From Pseudomonas multiresinivorans (GTDB lineage: Bacteria; Pseudomonadota; Gammaproteobacteria; Pseudomonadales; Pseudomonadaceae): a stretch of 64,000 nt of DNA. This document shows, piece by piece, positions 42,087 to 49,694 of the stretch. The translations under genes and the position numbers were made by a program. The notes under the pieces are model-generated. The model was not told the DNA's origin. It was given only the letters and a program-made list of their open reading frames with translations, and did not search any database. Positions within the stretch are counted from its first letter, which is position 1. The number at the start of each line of letters is the position of its first letter. Location of the stretch: positions 682,001 through 746,000 of the forward strand of contig NZ_CP048833.1 of assembly GCF_012971725.1 (NCBI RefSeq). The letters are read 5' to 3'.

Positions 42087-42527
42087 ATGTCAGAGACATT
42101 CACAAAAGGTATGGCGAGGAACATCTACCTGGGAGGAGGCGTTTTCTTCTTTCTGGTGTTCCTCGCCCTGACCTATCACACCGAAACCACCTTCCCCAAG
42201 CGCACCAACCAGAGTGAGCTCACCGAGTCGGTGGTGCGCGGCAAGCTGGTGTGGGAGCAGAACAACTGCGTGGGTTGCCACTCGATTCTCGGTGAAGGCG
42301 CCTACTTTGCGCCGGAGCTGGGCAACGTCGCGATCCGCCGTGGCGGTGATGCGGCCTTCGGCAGCTTCCTCGCCGCCTGGATGAAGATGCAGCCGCTGGG
42401 CGTTCCCGGTCGCCGGCAGATGCCGCAGTTCCACCTCAGCGACCAGGAGGTCACCGACCTCGCGGCGTTCCTGCTGTGGACCTCGAAGATCGATACCAAC
42501 AAATGGCCGCCGAACAAGGAGGGTTGA
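42087..42527 (+). CDS. norC: Nitric oxide reductase subunit C (cytochrome c)
   Basis: 146 residues. One N-terminal membrane anchor (about 12-30, IYLGGGVFFFLVFLALTYH), a periplasmic cytochrome c domain with CVGCH (61-65) and an axial-Met region (MPQFHLSDQEV). NorC passes electrons to NorB for reduction of NO to N2O. An AGGAGG ribosome binding site precedes the ATG. It has an FNR/DNR-dependent promoter immediately upstream and norB follows after two bases. Confidence 0.97.
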   Translation: MSETFTKGMARNIYLGGGVFFFLVFLALTYHTETTFPKRTNQSELTESVVRGKLVWEQNNCVGCHSILGEGAYFAPELGNVAIRRGGDAAFGSFLAAWMKMQPLGVPGRRQMPQFHLSDQEVTDLAAFLLWTSKIDTNKWPPNKEG

Positions 42528-42529
42528 TC

Positions 42530-43954
42530 ATGAACCCGGGCAATCCCTATCTGAAATTCGCCTCGCAGTCGGTGGCCAAGCCGTACTTCGTGTTCGCCCT
42601 GATGCTCTTCGTCGGGCAGATCGTCTTCGGCCTGATCATGGGCATGCAGTACGTGGTCGGTGACTTCCTGTTCCCGGCGATCCCGTTCAACGTCGCGCGG
42701 ATGGTGCATACCAACCTGCTGATCGTCTGGCTGCTGTTCGCCTTCATGGGCGCGGCCTACTACCTGATCCCCGAGGAGGCCGACCGCGAGCTGTACAGCC
42801 CGAAACTGGCCATCGTACTGTTCTGGGTATTCGCCATCGCCGGGGTGCTGACCATCCTCGGCTATCTGCTCGTGCCCTACGCGGGTCTCGCCAGGCTGAC
42901 CCACAACGAGCTGCTGCCGACCATGGGCCGGGAGTTCCTCGAACAGCCGACGATCACCAAGATGGGCATCGTGGTGGTGGCGCTGGGCTTCCTCTTCAAC
43001 ATCGGCATGACCATGCTCAAAGGCCGCAAGACCGCCGTCAGCGTGGTGATGATGACCGGCCTGGTGGGCCTGGCGGTGTTCTTCCTGTTCTCCTTCTACA
43101 ACCCGGAGAACCTGTCGCGCGACAAGTACTACTGGTGGTGGGTCGTGCACCTGTGGGTGGAAGGCGTGTGGGAACTGATCATGGGTGCGATGCTGGCCTT
43201 CGTGCTGATCAAGATCACCGGCGTCGACCGCGAAGTCGTGGAGAAATGGCTCTACGTGATCATCGCCATGGCCCTTATCACCGGCATCATCGGTACCGGC
43301 CACCACTTCTTCTGGATCGGCGCGCCGCAGGTCTGGCTGTGGCTGGGCTCGATCTTCTCCGCGCTGGAACCGCTGCCGTTCTTCGCCATGGTGCTGTTCG
43401 CCTTCAACATGGTGAACCGTCGCCGCCGCGAGCACCCGAACAAGGCCGCCGCCCTGTGGGCGCTGGGCACCACCGTGACTGCCTTCCTCGGCGCCGGCGT
43501 GTGGGGCTTCCTGCATACCCTGGCCCCGGTGAACTACTACACCCACGGCTCGCAGCTCACCGCCGCACACGGCCACCTGGCCTTCTACGGCGCCTACGCA
43601 ATGATCGTCATGACCATGATCAGCTACGCCATGCCGCGCCTGCGGGGCATCGGCGAAGCGCCTGACGCTCGTGCGCAGAGCCTGGAAATCTGGGGCTTCT
43701 GGCTGATGACCATCTCCATGCTGCTGATCACCCTGATGCTCACCGCCGCCGGCATCGTCCAGGTCTGGCTGCAGCGCATGCCTGCCGATGGCGCTGCCAT
43801 GCCGTTCATGGCCACGGTCGAGCAACTGAAGATCTTCTTCTGGCTGCGCCTGTACTCCGGTATCGGCTTCTTCATCGGGCTGATCTGCTACCTGCTCAGC
43901 TTCCGCCAGCGCGGCCGTGTGGCTGTCGCTTCCGGCGCGGCTCAGGTGAGCTGA
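42530..43954 (+). CDS. norB: Nitric oxide reductase subunit B
   Basis: 474 residues, about 12 membrane helices of the haem-copper oxidase fold. Haem and metal ligands are visible in VARMVHTNLLIVWLLF, WWWVVHLWVEGVWEL (FeB His and Glu), GTGHHFFWIG and AHGHLAFYGAYAMIV. It reduces two NO to N2O at a haem b3/non-haem Fe site. ATG 42530 has a strong RBS (AAGGAGG) and starts MNPGNPYLKFASQSVAKPYF as in other NorB proteins. Confidence 0.98.
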   Translation: MNPGNPYLKFASQSVAKPYFVFALMLFVGQIVFGLIMGMQYVVGDFLFPAIPFNVARMVHTNLLIVWLLFAFMGAAYYLIPEEADRELYSPKLAIVLFWVFAIAGVLTILGYLLVPYAGLARLTHNELLPTMGREFLEQPTITKMGIVVVALGFLFNIGMTMLKGRKTAVSVVMMTGLVGLAVFFLFSFYNPENLSRDKYYWWWVVHLWVEGVWELIMGAMLAFVLIKITGVDREVVEKWLYVIIAMALITGIIGTGHHFFWIGAPQVWLWLGSIFSALEPLPFFAMVLFAFNMVNRRRREHPNKAAALWALGTTVTAFLGAGVWGFLHTLAPVNYYTHGSQLTAAHGHLAFYGAYAMIVMTMISYAMPRLRGIGEAPDARAQSLEIWGFWLMTISMLLITLMLTAAGIVQVWLQRMPADGAAMPFMATVEQLKIFFWLRLYSGIGFFIGLICYLLSFRQRGRVAVASGAAQVS

Positions 43955-43969
43955 TCGATACCGTCCACC

Positions 43970-44001
43970 CGGGCCCGTCCGCTTTGCGGCGGGCCTTTTG
44001 A
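43970..44001 (+). terminator. Probable rho-independent terminator after norB
   Basis: GGGCCCGTCCGC, TTT, GCGGCGGGCC then TTTT; the stem is slightly bulged. It suggests norCB ends here and norD, 272 bp on, is transcribed by read-through or its own promoter. Confidence 0.7.
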
Positions 44002-44052
44002 CGTATACGGAGTTTGCCGGTGGAGAGTGAGGTAACCGGCAGCGCTTCTAGC

Positions 44053-44165
44053 TCCCTCTCCCTTCAGGGAGAGGGCGGGGGAGAGGGCATGGCCCAGCGC
44101 TGGAGCAGCCGGTGGCACCTTCTCCCTAACCCTGGCTACGCGCCCCACTCCGAAGGGAGAGGGGA
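44053..44165. repeat. REP-type elements between norB and norD
   Basis: 44053-44088 (CCCTCTCCCTTCAGGGAGAGG) and 44118-44165 (TTCTCCCTAACCCTGG ... GAAGGGAGAGGGGAC), CCCTCTCCC family. I see no promoter or FNR box in the rest of this gap. Confidence 0.75.
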
Positions 44166-44225
44166 CTGGTCCGGCGTGACGTTTGGCGCCGTGCCTCCCT
44201 GAATCTTCTTCCCCATGGAGTCGCC

Positions 44226-46073
44226 ATGACCATCCACCTCGAAATCGAAGAAGGCTTCGGCCGCGCCTGGCACCGCTTCATCACCCGCCGCGCCAGCCCG
44301 GAGTTCGAAGAGGCGGCAGTGGCCCTGGAGGAGGTGCGGCGCAGCCTGCTGCTGCTGTTCCGCGGCACCGGCGGCGAAGCCGGGGTCGGCGTGGAGGCGG
44401 CCAGTGCCCGTGAGCTGCTGGTACGCCGCAGCCTTCTGCAACAGGTCGCCGGGACCTGCCAGCAATTGCCGGTGGCCTGGTTCGACGCCGATTCCCTGCG
44501 CCTGCCCGCGCAACTGGCGGTGTTCCCCGACGCCGAGTTGAACCGCGAACTCTACCGCTGGCTGGCGCTGCTCGCCGCCCACAGCCAGCCGATGTGCCAC
44601 TGGGCACGGGACAACCAGGCCTGGACGCGAACGGTGCTGGAGCGTTACCCACTGCTGCGCCCGCGCTATCAGCGTATGGTGAACGCCCTGCTCAGCTTGC
44701 GGCCCGACCCCGGCACGCTGCCGCCTGCCGAGGCGGAGCTGGAGTTGGCGCTGCAACAGGCTCTGCGCGATCCGGGCAGCATCGAACGTCTGCCCCGAAG
44801 TGAAAAGGCGCCGTGGCCGGTGCCGCTGTGGCTCTACCCGCCGCAGCGCCTGGCCGCGCCGCAGCGCACCGACCTGATCGAAGGCGACGAGCAGGGCCGA
44901 TCCGCCCACAGCGAAGCCAAGGGCCTGGCGCGCAAGCGTGCCGAGCGCGTCGAACAGGACCCCGGCCGTGGCGGGCTGCTGCTGTTCCGTCTGGAAAACC
45001 TCTTCAGCTGGTCCGAGCATATCGAGCTGGACCGCGCCGGCGATGACAGCGAAGACCTCGATGCGGCGAAGGTTGCCGACGATCTCGATCACCTGAGCCT
45101 GTCCCGGCAACGGCAAAAGAAGGGCGGCGGGTTGAAGCTCGATCTCGATTTGCCCGCCGCCGACTTCGACGATGTGCCGCTGGGCGAGGGCATCCGCCTG
45201 CCGGAATGGGATTACCGCCGCCAGCAACTGATCGAAGACCACGTCTGCCTGCAGCCGATGTTGCCGCGCGACGCCGTGCCGGCGCCGCTGCCGGATGCCC
45301 TGGCGCCCATCGCGCGGCGGCTGCGCCGGCAGTTCGAAAGCCTGCGCCAGCAGCCGCAGTGGCTGCGCCGGCAACCCCAGGGCGCCGAACTGGACCTGGA
45401 GGCCTGGCTGGATTTCAGCGTCGAACGACGCCTGGGTGCTTGCAGCGAGCCGGGGCTGTTCCTCGAACGCCGGCAGACCCGCCGCGACCTCGCGTGCCTG
45501 CTACTGGCGGACTTGTCGATGTCCACCGACGCGCACATCGACAACGACCACCGCGTCATCGACCTGATCAGCGACAGCCTGTTGCTGTTCGGCGAAGCGC
45601 TGCAGGCGGTGGGCGATCGTTTCGCGCTGTACGGCTTCTCTTCGTTGCGCCGGCACCAGGTGCGCCTGACCCAGCTGAAGACCTTCGATGAGCGCCACAA
45701 CGACACCGTGCGCGGGCGCATCCGTGCGCTGCGCCCTGGCTATTACACCCGCATGGGCGCGGCGATCCGCCGGGCCACGCAGTTATTGCTGGAGTGCAAG
45801 GAGCGCCAGCGCGTGTTGCTGATCCTCACCGACGGCAAGCCCAACGACCTGGATTTGTATGAGGGACGCTACGGCGTCGAGGACACCCGCCAGGCGGTGC
45901 TGGATGCCCGTCGCGCCGGGCTGGTGCCGTTCTGCATCACCATCGACCGCGAGGCCGCGGACTACCTGCCGCACCTGTTCGGCAGCCAGGGCTACCTGCT
46001 GATCAACGACCCGGCGCAGTTGCCGGTGCAACTGCCGCAGCTGTATCGGCAGCTCACCCGTCGCCAGGGATGA
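44226..46073 (+). CDS. norD: Nitric oxide reductase activation protein NorD (VWA domain)
   Basis: 615 residues, hydrophilic. The C-terminal third is a von Willebrand factor A domain with a MIDAS-like DLSMSTD (about residues 431-437) and later ILTDGKPNDLD. The N-terminal part is the helical NorD/CoxE-type region. NorD works with the AAA+ protein NirQ/NorQ to activate the NorCB enzyme in the cytoplasm. The length agrees with P. aeruginosa NorD. Confidence 0.95.
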   Translation: MTIHLEIEEGFGRAWHRFITRRASPEFEEAAVALEEVRRSLLLLFRGTGGEAGVGVEAASARELLVRRSLLQQVAGTCQQLPVAWFDADSLRLPAQLAVFPDAELNRELYRWLALLAAHSQPMCHWARDNQAWTRTVLERYPLLRPRYQRMVNALLSLRPDPGTLPPAEAELELALQQALRDPGSIERLPRSEKAPWPVPLWLYPPQRLAAPQRTDLIEGDEQGRSAHSEAKGLARKRAERVEQDPGRGGLLLFRLENLFSWSEHIELDRAGDDSEDLDAAKVADDLDHLSLSRQRQKKGGGLKLDLDLPAADFDDVPLGEGIRLPEWDYRRQQLIEDHVCLQPMLPRDAVPAPLPDALAPIARRLRRQFESLRQQPQWLRRQPQGAELDLEAWLDFSVERRLGACSEPGLFLERRQTRRDLACLLLADLSMSTDAHIDNDHRVIDLISDSLLLFGEALQAVGDRFALYGFSSLRRHQVRLTQLKTFDERHNDTVRGRIRALRPGYYTRMGAAIRRATQLLLECKERQRVLLILTDGKPNDLDLYEGRYGVEDTRQAVLDARRAGLVPFCITIDREAADYLPHLFGSQGYLLINDPAQLPVQLPQLYRQLTRRQG

Positions 46074-46084
46074 CCAGCAAGGAA

Positions 46085-46242
46085 TGTAGGGCGAATGAAG
46101 CGGAACGCTTCATTCGCCGCGGCGCATAACGCCTGGGGCGTTATGCGCCCTACGAAGCTGATGGGGCATTCTGTAGGAGCGAGCTTGCTCGCGAACCTGG
46201 CCCCGCTGCGGGATTCGGTTCGCGAGCAAGCTCGCTCCTACA
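46085..46242. repeat. Two REP-type elements between convergent norD and dnrP-like genes
   Basis: 46085-46154 runs TGTAGGGCGAATGAAGCG ... CGCCCTACG, a double-hairpin form of the GTAGGGCG family that also contains GGCGCATAACGCC. 46172-46242 is TGTAGGAGCGAG ... CTCGCTCCTACA. Transcribed from either side they form large hairpins. Confidence 0.8.
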
Positions 46243-46260
46243 GGGATTCGGGTATTGGGC

Positions 46261-46443
46261 TCAGCGCGGCAGCCAGACCATCATCACCCCGCAGAACACC
46301 GCGAGCATCGCGCAGTACCAGGCGAAGCGCTTCAGCCGGCGCTGCTTTGCCAGTTCCTGATCAAGCGGCAGAGGCATCCCGCACTGCGGGCAATCGGCAG
46401 CGTCATCGGGGCTCTCGTGCTGGCAATACAGGCACTGGCGCAT
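46261..46443 (-). CDS. Small zinc-ribbon membrane protein (DnrP-like)
   Basis: 60 residues. An N-terminal zinc ribbon with two CxxC pairs (CLYC and CPQC, residues 4-7 and 19-22) and one C-terminal helix (FAWYCAMLAVFCGVMMVWL). Short proteins like this follow dnr in several pseudomonads (named DnrP; PA0526 position). It begins four bases after the dnr stop, so it is co-transcribed with dnr. Function unknown. Confidence 0.82.
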   Translation of the reverse strand: MRQCLYCQHESPDDAADCPQCGMPLPLDQELAKQRRLKRFAWYCAMLAVFCGVMMVWLPR

Positions 46444-46447
46444 GGCC

Positions 46448-47131
46448 TTACTCGAACTGTTCCAGCCGCGCGACGTCGAGTACCTGCACGTTGCGCCCGT
46501 CGAGGTCGATGATCTTCTCGTCGATCAGCCGCCGCAGCACGCGGGAGAACGTCTCCGGCTGAATCGACAGGTGCCCGGCCACCAGTTGCTTGGCCATCGG
46601 CAGCTCGAAGCGGTTGCCTTCGCTGCCCTGGCGGTTGAGCTGGGTGATCAGGTAGCGCACCACGCGGTGGGTGGAGTTCTTCAGCGACAGCGTCTCGATC
46701 TCGTTGATCCGCCGGTGCAGGCGTACGCAGAGGGTGGCGAGCAGGGAGAAGGGCAGCTGCGGGTTGCTGTGCAGCAACTCCATGTAGGTGCGGTTGGCGA
46801 AGCGATAGACCTGCGTGGGTTCCAGCGCCTGGGCCGAGGCCACGTAGTCGGGGGTGTCCATCAGCATCATGGCTTCGGCGAAGGTCTGCCGGCTGCCGAC
46901 CACTTCCAGCACCTTTTCCTGGCCCTCCGGCGTCAGGCGGTAGATTTTCACCGCCCCGGAAATCACGAAGTAGAAGGCATAGGCCGGCTCGCCCTGGAGG
47001 AACAGCTTGTCGCCCTTCTCCAGGTTGAGCAGCGCGCTGGTGGCGAGCAGTTGTTCCAGCTGTTCTTCGTTGAGCACGTTGAACAGGTGGTGGCCGCACA
47101 GAATCTGGTGGTGGACGCGATGCGCGTGCAT
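46448..47131 (-). CDS. dnr: NO-responsive CRP/FNR-family regulator Dnr
   Basis: 227 residues, the same length as P. aeruginosa DNR. An N-terminal cyclic-nucleotide-like sensing domain (FLQGEPAYAFYFVISGAVKI), a dimerisation helix with IETLSLKNSTHRVVRYLI, and a C-terminal winged helix whose recognition segment HLSIQPETFSRVLRRL includes E-x2-S-R, which reads TTGAT-N4-ATCAA half-sites. The FNR-type N-terminal cysteine cluster is absent, as in haem-based DNR. ATG 47131 gives the conserved length. No FNR box is seen in the 108-bp gap upstream. Confidence 0.93.
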   Translation of the reverse strand: MHAHRVHHQILCGHHLFNVLNEEQLEQLLATSALLNLEKGDKLFLQGEPAYAFYFVISGAVKIYRLTPEGQEKVLEVVGSRQTFAEAMMLMDTPDYVASAQALEPTQVYRFANRTYMELLHSNPQLPFSLLATLCVRLHRRINEIETLSLKNSTHRVVRYLITQLNRQGSEGNRFELPMAKQLVAGHLSIQPETFSRVLRRLIDEKIIDLDGRNVQVLDVARLEQFE

Positions 47132-47239
47132 GGCGGGGCGCTCCTGGGCGGGGACAATCCCGCCAGTATGTGCGATGCCGCCGGGCAGCGTGGTGAGACA
47201 AGCTGTCACTGGTCGCCCTCCTGGCTCCCGGTCCGGCGC

Positions 47240-47911
47240 TCAGGCCGGGTGGTTGGCGCCGAGGAACAGCAGGTTGTTCTCCAGGTGGATGTGCTGCATC
47301 AGGTCGCGACGCAGTTCTTCCAGGCCGCTGTAGAGACGCCGCCAGCTGTTGCAGCCGTCCGCCGGCACGGTGAGGTCGTCGGTCAGGTCGGCCAGCACGG
47401 CGAGGGATTGCGAGTGTTCGTCGTGCTCATGGCGCATCACGCCGATCGGGCCCTGCACGTGGGAAAGCGGGATGCCCTGGCGCAGCCAGGGGAAGAGCAC
47501 GCTCTCCTCCTTGCACATGTGCCATTCCAGCTCTTCCTGGATGGTCTTCAGGTGCGCCGTCAGCCCGGCCGGGCACTGCGGGTGCGCGGCGTGGGTCTTC
47601 TCGACGCGCTCGGCCAGCGGGATCAGCGCCGGCAGCTGCTCGCGGTGGACCTTGTGGTAGCGCTCGAGGATGTGGTCGATGAGCTGGTCGTTGCTGGTCA
47701 GGCGCCAGTCGGTCTGGTCATTGGCCGGCGGCAGCGCCTGCAGTTCTTCGGCGATGCGCTGGGCGTCCAGGCCCTGTTCGCTGGCCGCCTCGCCCAGGCT
47801 GCGCTGGCCGGCGCAGCAGAAGTCGAGCTTGTAGTCGTGGAACAGCGCACAGCTGCCCGGCAGGCTGAAGGCCAGGTCGCTCAGGGTGCGTTCGGTGAGG
47901 GTATCGGTCAT
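47240..47911 (-). CDS. Iron-sulfur cluster repair protein (YtfE/Ric/DnrN type)
   Basis: 223 residues. An N-terminal DUF542 domain with the Cys pair in LDFCCAGQRSL is followed by a hemerythrin-like four-helix domain carrying the di-iron His/Glu ligands (HKVHREQ, EWHMCKEESVLFPW, MRHEHDEHSQ, LMQHIHLENNLLF). YtfE/DnrN repairs nitrosative damage to Fe-S clusters and is often induced with denitrification. Its promoter has an FNR/DNR box (48013-48026). dnr and the dnrP-like gene follow on the same strand. Confidence 0.93.
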   Translation of the reverse strand: MTDTLTERTLSDLAFSLPGSCALFHDYKLDFCCAGQRSLGEAASEQGLDAQRIAEELQALPPANDQTDWRLTSNDQLIDHILERYHKVHREQLPALIPLAERVEKTHAAHPQCPAGLTAHLKTIQEELEWHMCKEESVLFPWLRQGIPLSHVQGPIGVMRHEHDEHSQSLAVLADLTDDLTVPADGCNSWRRLYSGLEELRRDLMQHIHLENNLLFLGANHPA

Positions 47912-47983
47912 GGCGGGCCTCGGGTGGAGTGGGGCACGGCGGCCGCAGTCGTGGTGGCCGTCAATCTTGGCAAGGAGGCGATC

Positions 47984-48026
47984 AGTCTAGGGAAGGGCGC
48001 GCGCCAAGCTCCTTGATTGCAGTCAA
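47984..48026 (-). promoter_or_regulatory. FNR/DNR box and -10 of the ytfE-like gene
   Basis: TTGATTGCAGTCAA (48013-48026), one mismatch to TTGAT-N4-ATCAA. TAGACT (minus strand, 47989-47984) starts 24 positions from the box edge. The box overlaps the last four bases of the regulator gene upstream (48023). Confidence 0.82.
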
Positions 48027-48751
48027 GCGTCCTCGACCAGCACTTCCCGCTCGTCGCCGCCGGCCACCCGCATCAGCTGCTGCGGGTTGCACACCAGCAG
48101 CTTCTGCCGGCCACCGCGCACCAGACCACGCTCTTCCCAGGCGCTGAGGATGCGCGAGACGGTGTGCAGCGTGGTGCCGGTCATCTCCGCGATGTCCTGG
48201 CGGGTGACCGGGAAATCGATGCGGATGCCATCGGCTTCCGCTCGGCCGGACTGTTGCACCAGGCGCAGCACGGTATGGGCGACGCGCCGTTCGACTTCTT
48301 CGGTGGCCAGCTCGCAGAAACGTACGTGGGCTTCCTGCAGGCGCTCGCCGATGGCCTGGACGGTGTTCAGGGCGAAACCGGGGTGGCGCGCCAGCAACGG
48401 TTCCCACTGGCTGGTGGGCCAGGCCAACACGAGGCTGTCCTGGCGGGCGGTGGCGGTCGCGGGGTAACAGCTAAGGCCCAGGGCGCGCACGAAGCCGAAC
48501 AGGTCGCCCGGATTGACCACCCGCACCAGCACCCGCTGGCCGTCGCCGGTGAGCTGGGTGGCCTTCAGCCGGCCGTGCACCAGCAGGTAGAAGTTGCTCG
48601 CCGGCGCGCCCTGCTCGAACACGGCCGCGCCGCTGATCAGGCGCAGGATGCTGGCCTGGCGGAGGATGTCGTCCTGTTCCTCGCGGCTGCTGTTGGCAAA
48701 GGGCGGCAAGCTGCCCAGCCAGGCGCGGTGGAGCGAGAGATTGGCGGTCAC
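48023..48751 (-). CDS. CRP/FNR-family transcriptional regulator (second in the island)
   Basis: 242 residues. A cyclic-nucleotide-binding-like domain (VFEQGAPASNFYLLVHGRLKAT, NPGDLFGFVRALGL) and a C-terminal winged helix with VTRQDIAEMTGTTLHTVSRI. The recognition helix T-x4-SR-x-LS differs from Dnr (E-x2-SR), so its binding preference may differ. There is no N-terminal Fe-S cysteine cluster. Regulators of this kind (NnrR/DnrD/DnrS group) accompany nirK or nirS genes. A class II FNR/DNR box lies upstream (48807-48820). Confidence 0.85.
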   Translation of the reverse strand: MTANLSLHRAWLGSLPPFANSSREEQDDILRQASILRLISGAAVFEQGAPASNFYLLVHGRLKATQLTGDGQRVLVRVVNPGDLFGFVRALGLSCYPATATARQDSLVLAWPTSQWEPLLARHPGFALNTVQAIGERLQEAHVRFCELATEEVERRVAHTVLRLVQQSGRAEADGIRIDFPVTRQDIAEMTGTTLHTVSRILSAWEERGLVRGGRQKLLVCNPQQLMRVAGGDEREVLVEDA

Positions 48752-48777
48752 GGCGATGATTCCCGTCAGTTCGCCGC

Positions 48778-48820
48778 AGCATACCGGCTAAGGGCCTTGG
48801 CGGAACTTGAGGGGAATCAA
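48778..48820 (-). promoter_or_regulatory. FNR/DNR box and -10 of the second CRP/FNR gene
   Basis: TTGAGGGGAATCAA (48807-48820), one mismatch to consensus. TATGCT (minus strand, 48783-48778) starts 24 positions from the box edge. The box overlaps the last four bases of the nirV-like gene. Confidence 0.78.
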
Positions 48821-49629
48821 GGGATGTCCCTGACCAGACGGAAACCGAGGTTGTCCGGTGGTTGCCCGGCGCTGCAGCCGCCACCGCGGGCATCGCGGAC
48901 GAAATCGTTGATCGCCGCCCGGTGGCGGCCTTCGGCGATGCGGATCGAGCAGTACTCGGCGCGTTCGGTCTGGGCGCCCCGGGCGTCGAGGTTGACCCGC
49001 TGATGGCAGCTCTGGGTCCATTCCCAGACATTGCCGCCCAGGTCGGCCACGCCGTATTCGTTGAGCCCGTGATTGCCGCGCGTCAGGGGGAGCGCGGATT
49101 CGCTGGTGCGGGTCTGCGCTTCCAGGCTGTAGCGCGCCAGCCAGCGCCGGGCGGGGTTGCTGCCATCATCGTCCTCGATGCGCAGCGCATCGTCGGCCCA
49201 GCGCGAGCCGGCGAAGAAGGCCCACTCGCGGTCGGTCGGCAGCCGCCACTGCTGGCCGGTGCGTTTGGACAGCCAGTCGGCGTAGAACTGCGCATCCAGC
49301 AGGCTCGCGCCAGTCAACGGCATGTCGTCGCGGGAGGTGCTGCTATCCAGCGCCAGGCAGGCGCCTTCGGCCACGCAGCGGGCGTACTCGCCCTGGCTGA
49401 CCTGGAATTTCATGACTTCGAAGCGCGGGGCGAGGTGTTCTCGCCGTGATGGCGCGTCCACGGCGCGCTTCTCCAGCCAGTAGTCGCCCGCCGGACGGAA
49501 GTCGAAGTCGCGGGGTTCGAGTCTCACGGTTTGCGGCGCGAGTTCCGGTGCGTACTGCGGCCGCAGCAGGAGGAAGGCCCCGCCCAGCAGCAGTGCGACG
49601 GGTACGCCGATCAGGATGGTCTTGCGCAT
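48817..49629 (-). CDS. nirV: NirV-like protein (SUMF1/formylglycine-generating-enzyme fold)
   Basis: 270 residues. An N-terminal membrane anchor or signal (ILIGVPVALLLGGAFLLL) precedes a SUMF1-type domain: FEVMKFQVSQGEYARCV, WLSKRTGQQWRLPTDREWAFFAG, DLGGNVWEWT and GGGCSAGQPPDNLGFRLVRD. nirV follows nirK in many denitrifiers and its role is not settled. It is downstream of nirK on the same strand, 65 bp away, so probably co-transcribed. An in-frame ATG at 49650 is an alternative start. Confidence 0.88.
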   Translation of the reverse strand: MRKTILIGVPVALLLGGAFLLLRPQYAPELAPQTVRLEPRDFDFRPAGDYWLEKRAVDAPSRREHLAPRFEVMKFQVSQGEYARCVAEGACLALDSSTSRDDMPLTGASLLDAQFYADWLSKRTGQQWRLPTDREWAFFAGSRWADDALRIEDDDGSNPARRWLARYSLEAQTRTSESALPLTRGNHGLNEYGVADLGGNVWEWTQSCHQRVNLDARGAQTERAEYCSIRIAEGRHRAAINDFVRDARGGGCSAGQPPDNLGFRLVRDIP

Positions 49630-49694
49630 GGTTTGCCCGGTCGCCGGCATCGATTACTGGGAAAGGGCCGGCCCGGATGGGCCGGCCTCGGGGC

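Noticed and set aside
48817..49629. Sulfatase-activating formylglycine-generating enzyme
   Set aside because: The fold is shared, but no sulfatase is nearby and the position directly after nirK fits NirV.
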